Positions 50,190-63,240 of a stretch of DNA of 64,000 bases are shown piece after piece; the first letter of the stretch is position 1, and each line of letters opens with the position of its first letter. Below the pieces are notes generated by a model. It was not told the DNA's origin and did no database searches. It was given only the letters and a program-made list of their open reading frames with translations. This DNA is from Epiperipatus broadwayi (taxonomy: Eukaryota; Onychophora; Udeonychophora; Euonychophora; Peripatidae). Both the position numbers and the translations under genes were made by a program. The stretch is taken from assembly GCA_028023455.1 (NCBI GenBank), contig JAQFVV010006427.1:372001-436000 (forward strand). The letters are read 5' to 3'.

Positions 50190-50830
50190 TTCCTATTATA
50201 TGCCAACGAGTATTATGCAATATTATGGAATTCTATCTGTCTATGCCCCCAACAAGAAAATAAAGGCAGATAAAGGTATTCAGTGGTGACGGAAATTATG
50301 ATTCTTATTTTATACAGAAGAATGTGAGATTTATTTTCACATTCGCAAATCCATTCATGAAGAGCAAGATACGTATTTAGGGCATAACTTTAACCTTTAT
50401 TAGAAAACTTATTTAATTTGAGATAACTGAGAATTTGTTCGACTTTAATTGAAATCACTTCATCATGAATTACGAGCATAAGAGCAGGCTTTACTGGAAC
50501 AGAGAGGTAACGGTGCTGATGAATTATGAGCTATAAAATGAACAAGAAAGATAATCGCTGGTCAGTGGTTTAAGTAGTATGGTGGCTTGTATTTGACAAG
50601 TCTTACTGCCCTTTAAGGAGACGTGGAACATGGGGAAAGCCAGGCCGAGTTATAACTATGAACCTTTGGTGTTCCGAATATAATATAAGCAGGGGAGGAA
50701 GTGCTTTCTTCCTCTATAATTTAAAATAACAGTAATATTACCACCGACAAGCCTACGGAGTGGAAGATTGCCCTACATCAGCAACGTTTGAAGATGATGA
50801 CTTGATAGTCACCATTTGAATAATAAAACC
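50190..50830 (+). pseudogene. Possible LINE endonuclease/linker remnant
   Basis: The plus strand shows ILSVYAPNKKIKADKGIQW (from 50230), where SVYAPN is a common string in APE endonucleases of LINEs. Further on, in the same frame apart from stops, come EQALLEQRGNGADEL and TRKIIAGQWF, resembling the helical linker before the RT. Higher G+C than the neighbours. No RT motif follows, so the assignment rests on weak matches. Confidence 0.35.
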
Positions 50831-52384
50831 CAATTTATTATAGAATGCTCTACGTGATGACTTGATCAAATTAATTAAAGTCAAATGAGCTTTTAACTAA
50901 AACTATTTTAAAGCATTTATAAAATTATATTAATTATGCCCCAAACATTGTGCCCTCCCTGAATCTTAATAGAAAGTAACAGAAATTTGAATTAGAATAT
51001 ATTTAGTTGATTCCTTTATCGACCTTCTTTTGCAAAATATTTTAACATTATATATGAGTAAATAAATATTGGTGAAATGAGAAAATAGCTGGGGCATAGA
51101 TTAGAAATGGAGCTAATAATTTATTATTAGCCAATTATAAAAATAACAAACATTTAATAATTTCTTTTGACTCGATGATTGATAGAACTGTATAAATCTA
51201 GTTCTAATGGGTGAGAATTACTATCAGAATTAATATTATATTATTTGCACAAAGCAAACGGAACAAAGGAGCTCATTGAGTTGAAGGATTATTGGCATAT
51301 AATTAAAAATAAATGACATAAAAAAATCACTCAATAAATATATATATATTACAATAAATGAACCGCCATCGTAAAAAGGAAAATTAAGTCTAAGGACTAG
51401 AGATTGAGAGAATTACTATATAATTTACAATAGCATAAATAAAAAGGTTTTATAAAGATTATTACATTAAAGAATGAAAAGAGCTCTTAAAGGGAGTGTA
51501 AAGTAAAGTTCGGAAACTGGCCAGAAAGTTACGGTTCATTATGGAAATATATTACCATTTCTTCTGGGGCTGGTTCCTTAGTTTACACATCCGGGTTGGT
51601 AAAACATAGGCATGCATTTGGTCGATTACTTGAACAGCATTTTAATTGATTTTGTCATGATTTTGGCAGCATGATTGGTCCGGAAAGGATTTAGCAGCTT
51701 CATTGAAGATTTTCAGGGGACTTCAGGAACCATAGCCAGATTCCTGACATTTAGCCCTGCACCATGATAGGAACACTATTTGAATTCATGATTTTAAGAT
51801 GCACAGAATTTAATGGCACTTTTCTACCACAAAAATGGCTTCTCCCTTCTCCAAACTTTTCTGGGCTATTTATACTGTCCTCTGATGCCTTCAGGCTAGT
51901 GCTTCTTTCATTATCAATGTTACAAAATTTACTAGTTGTTTTTAGATACATTCCTTCGATAAGGCTTTCAAACTCATTAACTTGAATTCATTTTCTAATT
52001 AGAAAATGAATTCTTAAAATCAGAAAAATGATTTTAATTAGGAAATCCTTACATTTTAAATACTTATCTTTTTTTCTAATTAATAAAACTTTACCCATTG
52101 TTTTGGAAAGGGAAAATCTGAAAGCTTATCGAAAGAATGTAGCTTTTAATCACTAAAATTTTAACAAATTATTTAAAAGTAAAATCAAAACATTCCCGAT
52201 GCAATGAAACTTTCGAACAATTATATATATTTAAATATTTATAAATATATACGCACAATCCACGCAGTTGTAATATATATAAATTCATGAATAATTTTAT
52301 CATGAATTTATTAATAGCATCGATTAATTTAAACCTTAAACTAATTAATTTTAATACACATTTATAAAATAGTTTTTCTTTAAG
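50831..52384. other. Unresolved stretch with a GC-richer island and a palindrome
   Basis: Bases 51480-51960 are less A+T-rich. The minus strand is open at 51951-51751 (66 codons, with NSPEKFGEGRSHFCGRK) and continues with scattered stops through LPKS and CLCFTNPDV. It looks like decayed coding DNA of a family I do not recognise. The perfect 30-bp palindrome at 51984-52013 follows directly. Confidence 0.4.
51984..52013. repeat. Perfect 30-bp palindrome
   Basis: GAATTCATTTTCTAA followed at once by its reverse complement, no spacer. Contains an EcoRI-type site at both ends. No function assigned. Confidence 0.9.
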
Positions 52385-52520
52385 AAAACTGGTGTGGATT
52401 GACTGTATAAAGCCTCATTGCATCGGAAATTTAAGGTTAGTACTAGGGTTTGAAGTGGGATTATGGCCAGATGTCATGAAGCTAGGATCAAACTCAGATC
52501 CGACTGCTTCAATATTAAAT
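52385..52520 (-). repeat. SINE-like element, full or 3' part
   Basis: On the minus strand it begins ATTGAAGCAGTCGGATCTGA and continues GTTTGATCCTAGC, a B-box-like string, then TTCATGACATCTGGCC. The first 55 bases match 63946-64000 with about seven differences. No clear A box upstream, so the tRNA head is decayed or truncated. Confidence 0.5.
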
Positions 52521-53045
52521 ATTTTTTTGATCTTCAATGCTTAAAAACAATTCTATGTGATTTCTTATATAATTCAATAGATTGGTAATATTGAAGTATG
52601 TCAAATAAAACTCATAGTAAATGCAAGGTTCTTCTCCAAATTGGCACATTCACACTATTTTATGTGATATATTATGTTTCTATTTCTGTATTAATAAACT
52701 GAACAATATATTTATAGTGGAATACAAGAAATTAAAAATAAGTTCTGTGTGTCATTTTGATTTTATATATTATGCATTGCCATTGTATATTTTGCTAATT
52801 ATATTCTAAAGTTTAAAAATAAATTTTAAGCAAGTAATAAAAATATACAATTTGTCAAGTTAAGTTATAATTGTTTTAAGGAGTTTTGAATTTTTGTGAT
52901 GTATAAATAATTATTCATATAATTTTTATTCATTTTTAACTTGATCAAACATTGGATACTTTAGTAATTCATCTGTTAATGATAACAATATATATCATTA
53001 AATATGTAATGCTTGCTTTATTTGTTTAATTATATATTTTTTGTA
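52521..53045. other. AT-rich stretch, nothing recognised
   Basis: Short chance frames only (for example 52621-52809). Confidence 0.4.
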
Positions 53046-53570
53046 ATTAATTAGATGAATGACTTAGGTATTGGTGGATCTACTAATTAATTAATAAAAT
53101 AATAATTGGTATCATATCAAATCCTTATTTAATGTCCAAATTAATTATAACTGGACAATATTTGTTACTGTTTTTTATTGTGTTTCTTACCATTTTAAAC
53201 AAAAATTGTCACCTGCTCATTTGACAAATTTTTCTCTGCAAACTAAATTTTTCGTAGCTTTGGCAAAATATATGCTCCAATTCTATTTTTAATCACTGAT
53301 TCCAAGATCTTAATTCCATAAGGTCTGATTAATATATGCCTGAGATTTTTAAATGTGGATACATTTTCCTTCTTCTTAAAAAATGGACTAAAGAGATGGG
53401 ATAAGTCCATGTATGGGATAGATTTTTTTGTTAGGAAGTTAACTAAATTTGTGATATTTTGTTATGAATTGACTTAAATGTGTATATTACAAAGCAAGGT
53501 ACTCTATGTATTTTTGGATGACCTGAGTTTTGCATTGAAGTGATTTTTTTTACAAACTCTCTTTATACAA
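53046..53570 (-). pseudogene. Second copy of the 46-49 kb LINE, RT fragment
   Basis: Aligns along its length with 46610-47100. Shared strings include TTGGTATCATATCAAAT, AATGTGGATACATTTTC (with CATGGATACATTTTC in the other copy) and GGACAATATTTGT. The minus strand carries the same region (KKKENVSTFK, then INDxIGAYF-like and the DLSKAF-like segment) with many stops. Truncated at both ends. Confidence 0.65.
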
Positions 53571-53881
53571 ATGTTATATTGTAATGCTGTTATATTAAAC
53601 ACTGTGGTATAAATAAATTAGAAGTTAATACTTTGACTAAGGATTTTACCTAGTAATCTCAATGTATCAAATCATATATTAAATTTATATGAATATAATT
53701 TCAAATTTTTAGATAGCATTACATTCAGGTTCTTAATCAAATTTATTGTATGAAAAAGTCAAAACAAAACAAAGACATATTACACTTGTCTTTTTTTAAG
53801 GACTCAAACTGTCAGAACAAATGGCATTCTTGATACTATTTTCTTTGTACATTGTAAGATGAAATTAAAAATATATTTCAG

Positions 53882-54222
53882 TTTGGCCAATTGTAACGAT
53901 TCTGTTGTGTTCAACCAATCACTGCGGGTGCTCAAATGCCATATAACTGATCATATAGTTTTTATTGTAAGTGAATATATGACAAAATCATCAGTTATTA
54001 TAAAAGAAATTGTATATAAATTAAAGAATGCACAAAGATTGATTGTGTTCGATGATCGTGATTTAAAATGGAGTAGAGATGAACTTAAATACGGTAAAGT
54101 TACTTTATAAAGAGAGAAATAAAAACAGAAGAAAAATAAAAGTTATTTTTATTAATAGACAAAATATTTTGTGTATCAGGCAGAGTTCGTATATGAGAAA
54201 GATTACATTGAAGTAATTGAAA
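53882..54222 (+). CDS. Candidate two-exon host gene fragment, unrecognised
   Basis: Exon 1 would start after TATATTTCAG (53881) and run open to 54093. It would encode a peptide with balanced composition (SVVFNQSLRVLKCHITDH, then KNAQRLIVFDDRDLKWSRDE). A donor GTAAAG follows at 54094. A 90-bp intron ending CAGGCAG (54183) restores the frame into FVYEKDYIEVIE, which ends at a donor-like GTATGT (54223). Less A+T-rich than the neighbours. I do not recognise the protein and see no further exon in a matching phase. It could be a gene remnant, or an open frame by chance. Confidence 0.3.
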
Positions 54223-55329
54223 GTATGTTTGGCAATTTATTTATTATTTAATATTTTAAAAGTTAAATTTTATAATAGTTAATTTATTTATATATGTTCG
54301 TGCGATTATATGTAAAATATGTTAATTGGGTAATTGGATTCTATACTTATTTATGTAAAAAAAAAAGTCTATTAATTAAGTAAAACAGCTGTTTTCATTA
54401 GGTGAAAAATGTAAAATTTTAAAACCGATTAACTGAAAAATAACTGATGTAACTAAAACATTGAATTATTTAAATTAATTCCTTAATAAGTATACTTGAT
54501 TAAAGTTTCTTTTTTTAAAAAAAAGTTAAATTGATTTATGATATAAATAATATTTTAAACAAAACTAATATTTTAAACAAAACTCACTTTTTATCTAAAC
54601 TTTTTTTTTTTTTAAAAGCTACTAAACTATGATTATTAACCACATTATTATTCAAAGAAACGGTTCTTTTTTTTAAAAAAAAAGACAGAGAAATAAGCTT
54701 TATGCTTGAAAAACTTACAGGTAGAGCAATTACTGTTTTAAAACAGCGCTTCAAGTTCTCTGAATATTAATGAGTTCAGAAAATTAATCTTCACTTAAAA
54801 CGGAAATGGGGTTTTCTGGTGTAATAATTTACATTATGATTTTATTTATAAAACTATATTTACCTCCGATATTTTTAATTGTATTTTACTGAATATGTTC
54901 TTCAGTATAATTGCTTTAATAAGGACAGGTCAGTGTCGAAAGCGCTTGAATATTATTTTGAATTTACATAGTATTATTTTTGGATGTTATGAATCAACAG
55001 ACGTATTGGTTTTAATATTTTTACAATTGATAACAGAAGAAAATTATACTATTGTAAAAGTAATTATTAAGATTAATTTTGTATTAATAACAATTTGTCA
55101 AAAAATAATAAAAACAAAAATTAAATATTCTGTTGTCTTCAAATATTTTTTTAAAAAAATATGAACACAGTAAAAGTAAATAAATTTTTTGTGGAAGAAT
55201 ATGCAAAAGTCATTATTGACATCATTTTCAATCATCTTCTTTCTATTACAAGAAAAAAATCTCTTTACATTTAATCTAATGAAAAACTTTTTTTAACCAC
55301 AACTCCCCCTCATACATATTTGTCCTGCA
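54223..55329. other. AT-rich stretch with short unassigned frames
   Basis: A frame at 54895-55164 (89 codons) follows an acceptor-like ATGTTCTTCAG, but its phase does not fit the preceding candidate exon. The alternative frame is open for only about 20 codons. Nothing else recognised. Confidence 0.3.
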
Positions 55330-55800
55330 AATATTCTTGTCTTTTCCAATTACATCATATATTGATATCTGTTTAGATGTTTTTTTCAGTTATTCAACTA
55401 TTATCAACTTTTCTAGAAATATATTTAGTCCAAACCCGTTTCAGCTTCCTAATTTTTTAAATAATATTAGAAATATCTGTTTAATCTCTCATCCAAGTAC
55501 TTTACTTTCAATATCTTCTTGTTGATCTGGCTAGACTTTTCCACATAAAATGCAGTTCTGTCTAAAATCTTTGTATTTTTGCTTGTTACTTATGTACATA
55601 TTAGATCCATAAGTAAGTGGTCGAAAAACACATTGATACAAAGCTTTTTATATTTTTTCTTTGCAAAAAAAATACTATATTCAAGTTCAATATTATGCTT
55701 AATTTAATCATTACATTTCCATCTGCATATTTAATTTGATCTGTTCACTTATAGTTAACTTTTTCTAACCCATATCTATTAAATGATTTGGTACTAGTAT
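55330..55800 (-). pseudogene. RTE-type LINE, 3' end of RT
   Basis: The minus strand reads EKVNYK (about 55770), NLNIVFFAKKI, then ALYQCVFRPLTYGSNMYISN (about 55640-55585), where the family has LYxxVFRPxLTYGSExW. It continues with NKQKYKDFRQNCI and PDQQEDIES. This is the post-RT segment present in RTE and related ORF2 proteins. Upstream RT domains are missing, so the copy is 5'-truncated, as is common for LINEs. Confidence 0.6.
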
Positions 55801-55989
55801 TACTGCTGGTACAGGGCACTTTATGGTGCTGTTGCTACACAAAAACAGTTAAATATAACATTACCAGGCTGTGACCTTTTAAGAACTAATTGACCTTTTT
55901 AATAACTAAATAGTAAACAACTAACTGACCTTTTTTAATACTTTTTTGTTTATTACACTTTTTGTTTGAGTTAAGGTGAATCCAACAAA

Positions 55990-56390
55990 TATATGCATTC
56001 ATTTGAAGAAATATTTATTATTTACAAAAGGAACATTTTTATTTTAACTTAAGATAAATAATCCAACAAGAATACACCTTCATTACTAACAATCGCCATA
56101 TACACATTAATTTGAAGAAATGTTTTTATTTACAAAAACTAACAATACCCATCTACTTGGCAGCTTTTTTAAAAATGTAAATTGCCACTTTAGGTATTTC
56201 TGTTAGTATACGCATTCATTTGAAGAAATTTTTTTTATTTACAAAAACTAACAATTACCATATACACATTAATTTGAAGAACTTTTTTTATTTACAAAAA
56301 CTAATGATTCCCATCTACTTGGTGTTTTTTTTAAAATGTAATTTGCCACTTTAGGCATTTCTGTTAGAATTGTTTTTTACTTTTTTTAAC
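55990..56390. repeat. Local tandem duplication, period about 162 bp
   Basis: ACCATATACACATTAATTTG-like sequence through TTTGCCACTTTAGG-ATTTCTGTTAG occurs at about 56088-56210 and again at 56250-56370. A shorter module (TTTGAAGAAAT, T-run, ATTTACAAAAACTAA) recurs four times (about 56003, 56113, 56218, 56271). No coding content. Confidence 0.75.
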
Positions 56391-59300
56391 ATATTATTTA
56401 GAATACAACTTTTTAGACTAAAAGTGTCCACTCATCATGGCTCCAATAGTAAACAATATGCAGAGCTTTAAGCAGAGAGATTTGTGAGCTGTTGAACCAT
56501 GTCTCATTCCAAATCAAAGACCTTCAATGGCATGATTTTGACTTGTACTTAAAATAGTAGTTTGGAGTGGTCTTGTAGAGTAAGAACATGCTGCATTATC
56601 CAAATGTGAATTGCTAGAAATTAGCATAACATACTACAGCCTCATAAATGGCATATTTAATTGTTTAGAGTTAGAAACAGTGCCATCCAGTGTCCTGTAC
56701 TGTCAGTGATACTAATACCAATGATTTTTTTCTAAAAAAAAATTCATAGTGCATTAATTTTTTAGAATGTTTTAGGTCCTATATTTTTGCTATCATATGA
56801 TAGGATTGCAATACTTCAGGCATTTTTAAAGCACATTTTTGTAAATCAACAATATCAAAATATATATTTATCATTAAAAACCAGTCAACACTTTAGTTAA
56901 TCCCAATATCATGAACAATCAACAATTTCATACTGTTGTCAAGGCAACTTCTTTTTAACAATATGTATATATTGTAACCTTATTACACAACTCCCTGTAG
57001 AATAGATTGATCATCATTCGTGATGTTTTGAAACATTTTAAATTTTTATAAGATTGAAATAAATTATATTAATATACTATTTTAGAGCATACTTGATATA
57101 TATATTTACTACATAGGTATGTTCAAAATATGTTATTTACATTTTTATTTAGCTTATATATTATAATGAGGTTATAACAACTTTATAATGATTGATGTTT
57201 CAGTATGACATGAATCAAGGCATGGTTAATTTGTGCAATTGAGATTGATCATATCCTTAATTACATTTTTATTATTTCTTATATTTAACTAAACAATGTA
57301 TTATTTAGATTTGGTAATTTTATATTGATTTTGCTAACAGAATAAAAATAAAATATGGTTTGTTAAATTTAAAAGTAGTTTAAACTAAGTTTCATTCAGT
57401 ATATTTAACTGATAAGTTATAAATTCTCCCAACTATTTTTTTTAATATTGTATCAGTTTTCAAACATGTAATAATAAATATGCAAATGAAGGGAACTTTT
57501 TTTTAAAAAAAAAGGAAAAAAGGTTTGTTGCCTTATAAAGTCAAGAAAGAAAAAGTAATGAAGGAAAACTTCTTGTAAGAAAACTTTTTTAAAGAAAATG
57601 AATTTATAATAACAACTTTATTTATATTTAAAATTAGAGTGTGGTAAAATATTATGAATACATAAAAGTTAAAACATTTCTGTCCTGAAGAACCATTTGA
57701 TCTGACTTTTTGATCTGTAACTGGGAGAAACAATATTTGTCATTATTAAAGAATGGATTGCAATATTTAACAATATTAAGCAAATTAAAGTAAAAGAGAA
57801 AAAAACTCAATAAGCAAGTTGAAGTTCTATTTTCATTTTAAAATGTGGATAAGGTCAAAGGAAATATTACTGATTAAATAATATTCTTTCAGACCTTCAT
57901 GCTGCTTGGAGAATTTTTCATAAATTTTATCATATTGAAGATTAGATGTAAGGTATTATTTGATAGAGAGTTGGCCGGTTCTATTGAAGACATTTTTTAA
58001 AAATTATTATATAAAGCTAAAGAAAGTAATCTAAGAACATGCCTGCCTAGTCTTGCTGAGCAAACATAGAGTCAATTAAATATTTAGCAATGGCCATGTA
58101 CATTATTTATTCATGACACTCAAACTTTACATGCCATGGAATTTATATACCAAATTAGATCACCCCTGATAAGTAACATAACATAAAATTTTACTTTTAC
58201 TCCTGTACACATCATCTAATTTAATAACTAATTTGTCTTTAATGTGTCAGACATGATTGTAAACATGAATTCTATATTACAATGTATATTTTACTTTTTG
58301 TGCAAATAAAGTTTATTTTGAAAAAAAATTGTTAAACTACTTTGAATATGGACAACACTTATTTAATTATAAATTTACTGCTGTCAGTGAAATTATGAAG
58401 TTATATATTGCTGGAAACATTTTTCCTGCTTCGATAAAGTCATTTATTAACTAATTAAGGAATTTATTAAAACTTACCTAGCTATATTAATGATGTTTGT
58501 AATTAAGTTTAAATTTCTAAATGTTAATGGAATTATGAAACTATATGTTATATTTTGGATATTCTTGTTGTTAAAATAAAATCATTCATTAAATGATTAA
58601 TAACATCTTTAAAGCTTATTTGGATATTCTAACAACATCTATAATTTATTTGAGAATGCCAGATAGTAATGAAATTGTGAAATTATCTATGATACTTTGG
58701 ATATTTTGATGCTAACATGATAATGTGGATAATTTATCAATAAAATGCCATTTTAATGGAAATGAAATTAAATACTTTATGAAACATAAAGAATTGACTT
58801 AGATTTACTTATAGTGATATCATGAAAATAAGACTCTATGATTAGGAAATTATAATAAGAGTTATTCTAAAATAGGAAATACATTATGGGATCTTTATAC
58901 AAAGTAAATTATGGCATGAATAATTGGGAACATGTAAAGATCTAAGTTTTTTCTAGAAATATTTATAATGCAAGTAGAATGTTGTAATGAAAAGCCAGAA
59001 TTTAAATGATATTTGAACTGTGAATGCTAAATGTATTCCAGCATTGAATATTATTTTAGATATCTTGTGCAAGATGGTAAAAAGGTTTAAAGAGTGTGTT
59101 TGTTTATATATATATATGTGTGTGTGTGTATTTTATGTTCAATAATTATACATAAGTTTTGCTTTTTTATATGCTACATTAACTTAGTTGCTGTAGTTAT
59201 ATCCTTACAGTGAATACTGTAACTTTTAATTCAATGAAATCTGTTGAATTGTAACATTCAAGATCAACTTTTTACACCTGAATACCTACTTAAATAATAA

Positions 59301-61879
59301 AATTCATTTATATTCTTGATAAAGGACATCCAATTCATTATAGGTGGCTTACTGATTAAAATGAAGGTAGTATGATATATTTAATCTAAAAAGGGATGGA
59401 TAATGTTCATTAGTGATCAAAATTCATCACCATTGGTTTTAAAAGGTATTAAATAATATTATTGATCATAATATTGGGTTAAACATTGTGATGGTGAAAT
59501 TCATTATTATTATTTATTCTAAGATATGTTAAACAGTATTATATTTTTAATTTATTAATTTTATATCATAATTATAGAGTATTTTATTAGCACAATTAAC
59601 CAATACTGGATTTAAAATGAAAAGAGTTTTAATAATATGAATATCAAGTTTGTGCACCTTTCTTATATTTTACTACTTGAATATAAATAATTCATAGATT
59701 GATGATGATTGGTGTGAAATTATATTAAATTCCATGTGTACATCGTAACGCATATTATAATTGATCATTATCATTATTAACAACATTTTAGTGAATCTAG
59801 AAAGTGAGTATTAAATAAATTTAGGTATTTATAGTTGATGATTGGTGCAGGTGCCATTTTGCAGCTATGGATCTTTTATTGGATGTCACTGATTTTTATC
59901 TTATACTATTATTATTGTATTAGTAGGTTGTTAGTATTTTACAGTGTTGTTGAAATGCCCAACACAATATCTTATAAGGTAGTCATAATCTTAATGAATA
60001 TGCATGGATGGTACAATGTATCAAGGAGATTGTTGATGTTTTATGTATTTTATTATATCCATATGGGTGCTGATAGACACCTGGATATTTAGTTCAAGTA
60101 TATTCAGACATGACCCTAGACTGATATTATTTTGATCATTGTAGACATGTCTCTTTGAGGTATATGTTAGTAATATTACCCTCGTGCATCAAGTGGAGAG
60201 CCAATGTTGTGTAAATGTTTATTGTTCATTAGTTGTAATCATGAATAACTTACAGAAAATATTCAAGGTATATTTTTACACGTTAAATGAATATGTGTGA
60301 TCCAGCTAACCTCCAATCTAATATAGATAAAGTAATGTACTAAAGAAATTGTTAAAACCAAGAGTGCAATCTGTTTGTTCTAATAATCTCAAGGTTCTGT
60401 AGCTGTAGTAAAATGATAAATTTCAACACATAAATAAATATTCTGTGGATAAATTATAGAATCAATAAACAAGGGAATTATATATAAAGGTCATTCATAT
60501 ATATTTAAACTTATGGAAAATATGTAGCTTTAATTAATTAGCAGGTCAAAAATACTGATCCTTAAAATTGAATAATTCATATGATAAGGTATCATATTAT
60601 CAAACATATTATTATTATTTTATTATAATTATTTTTTTTATGAACTCAAGCAATGCTCACTAATAATATTATTGAGGGGGGGGGGGTACCTTGGCAAGTA
60701 CCAGAATTTTGTTGTAAAGATTTAATATTATATTTTTGTTTTAATATCAAATTATTATTTTTTTGATTGTTATATATTTAATTTGAAAATAAAATGTAAA
60801 TATTAGTGCAAATAAATTTCAGTGTAATCTTTGTAGTATACTAGTTATTGTTTGTGCATGCATGGTCATTCCAGGTCACTAATCACCAATTCAATTCATT
60901 TCTAGTCATTACAGTATAATAAAAATTGTTATTGATTACATATTGTAATTTTATTATCAATCCATCATTACAATCATATAGGCTAATGTCATGTACTTTT
61001 GGGATTTAAAATAATAGAATTATTTAAATTGTATAATAAGTTATTAATAGAATTCATTATTATTTTTCAGTTATAATCAAATGCCTGGGTGGTTCAATTT
61101 GATTACTGCACTTTATTCTTAAGTGAATTAATGGTCTTGTAATGTTGTATTGTTCACTATGTAAATCATTTTAATATTGTAACCAGGTAAATAAACTAAA
61201 CTATAATATAAATTTTAAGATATCATATGGATGCTGGTGCCTTAGCATATTCAGTGGCCATAAAATGAACCCTCTCACCTAACTTATGTGTGCTTTGATT
61301 GAGATATATCAAAATTAGAACCCTGAGATATAAAATACATAGGTTTTATTATTTCATTATATTATGCAAATGATGATAGCAGATAAAGCTGGAAAGATTA
61401 AAGTTTATGACTCATGACCAATGGATAGTTACAATATATATGAATGTTTGATTTTCATTTATTTATTATTCCATTTCTCTTAGAACCACTGTAAAAAGTT
61501 TAGAGAAATTCAATTAATGTGTAATACATCATTGGCAATGTTAAACTAACTTTATCACTGCTGTGCCATTTTAATAAATAATCTCAAAAATTTAACAATA
61601 TCCCCAATTTAAGTCATAATTTTCCAAAATTTTAATCATAGAAGAAATTGACGTAGTGCACTTTGTCAATCATTGCTCCTTTCAACATCTATTAATATAT
61701 GAATTTAATTTACTACCTTCAAATCTAAGTTTTTCATTTGATTGGCATGAGTATAAAAGTTTCTATAAATAATTTGTAATAAACTTCATAAATATCTTAT
61801 ATAAAACTGACAAGCAAATACATTTTAAAAATTAATTCAAAATTTTTTTAAACATTAATATTATAAATATATTTTTTCA
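56391..61879. other. Long AT-rich stretch, no recognised gene
   Basis: About 5.5 kb with chance frames only. A polyadenylation-like AATAAAGTTTATTTTGA followed by A8 (58306-58329) could be a retroelement or transcript 3' end. A TA/TG microsatellite lies at 59106-59132. A G10-11 run lies near 60676. None has an associated coding sequence. Confidence 0.4.
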
Positions 61880-63240
61880 ATCATTTTATGTATATATAGT
61901 CTTGCTAATAATTTTTATTTCCTCAACTCTTTTTAAAATGACATAATTTTCTCGATGTTTGCTATTCTTCGTAGGTTTAATTTTATGTTTCACATTTATA
62001 TTTAAAACATAAAATATTTCAAATGAAACTTCCATAATCATATCGAATCATTTTTTTAGTATTTATTACTAAACAGATTTTTTTAGAGTTTTTTTTTTTT
62101 TTTGAAATTCATGATACAAGCTTTTCATTATCTGGAAAATAATTTTCTTTTTAATAACAAATTATAATTTTTAAGTTCAAACCCCTCCTCCCCTGTAGCA
62201 TTTTTAATCACTTTACATTTATGTTTTTATTAAATCTTTTCTGTATATTTTATATATCTTAATGGATTATTGTCAAATGTTTTCAAAGTTATTTCTTTTA
62301 TACATTGCCCTACGTGCAACCATTTTTAGCAGAGTATTTATTTTCCTCTATTTGATCTTAATCAATTCTGAGGCATTTTCAAATTTTATTAATATTTAAA
62401 ACAGTGTATAAATTAAGCTAATTATAGTATTGCTAAAGATTAGAGATAGAAATATTCAATAGTATGTGTGTATGGTTTTGCTTGTATAGATTCCATTAAC
62501 ATATATGGTATATCTTATTCACTGATCATCACTGTCTATATTAAATATATTCAATACATGATCGACCATCTTGGAATATATTTTTACAATAACCAAAATA
62601 CAATATAATTCTGTTGTTTATTCACTATGGATTCTTCCATAACTATTTTCTTTTTAGACTTTAAAAAAACAACTCATAATATGTGGATTTTCTTTTACTA
62701 GAAAATTTACATGCTCCTTTTATTTTCATTTCCATTTTCATCATTCAAAATTTTTCTAACTTTAGCATTAAAATTTTCTGTGAAAATTTAAAAATGTCAG
62801 ATAATGCGTTGAAAATCATTTTTTATATTTGTATAAAAGTCCTCTACTTTGTCATTAAAATAAAATTTTGTTGAGTTATATAATTATCTTCATTTGATAT
62901 AATCCATTAAAATAAAAACTAATTATTACTCTTTCAATATATCATAGACTCTATAATGTTATTTTCCATCCATAATTATAAAGAATCTCAGTCCACTTGT
63001 TTTTCCAATATTTACATGTTTGTAGCAATGGATACATTTAAATTCTCAAAGCACCTTTTCCTTTTCCTTTCAACTCCACAAATTCTACCAATATACTATT
63101 TTTATTAGAGTTTTTTCGACTTCTGTAATCTATTTTTGCTTGAAAGTGATCTATAATTATAGATAATTAAATAAAAAATTATCATTAAGTGGAAGACTAC
63201 ATTTATAAGCATTCTTAGATTTCAGTTGCCAACTGATCAT
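61880..63240 (-). pseudogene. Third RTE LINE copy, endonuclease and linker
   Basis: Same family as the 17-23 kb copies. The minus strand has DKVEDFYTNIKNDFQRII (about 62855-62800), equivalent to EEIEKFYEDL of the endonuclease, then ENFNAKVRKILND (about 62785-62740) for the GDFNAKVGK box; the Asp is lost. Upstream, GCCAACTGATCATGG (63224) lies where the other copies have GGCCACTAAACACTG and GGCTACCAACCACTG. Downstream, the TCTTAATGGATTATTGTC block (62258) matches 18712 and 21788 of the other two copies. RT motifs are too decayed to list. The 3' end is approximate. Confidence 0.6.

Noticed and set aside
55337-55525. Plus-strand open frame of 62 codons
   Set aside because: Shadow of the RTE 3' end on the minus strand.
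55990-56390. Regularly repeated module, considered as CRISPR-like
   Set aside because: Spacers are themselves repeated, spacing is irregular and the context is eukaryotic; it is a tandem duplication.
62683-62874. Plus-strand open frame of 63 codons
   Set aside because: Antisense of the RTE endonuclease segment with the FNAK motif.
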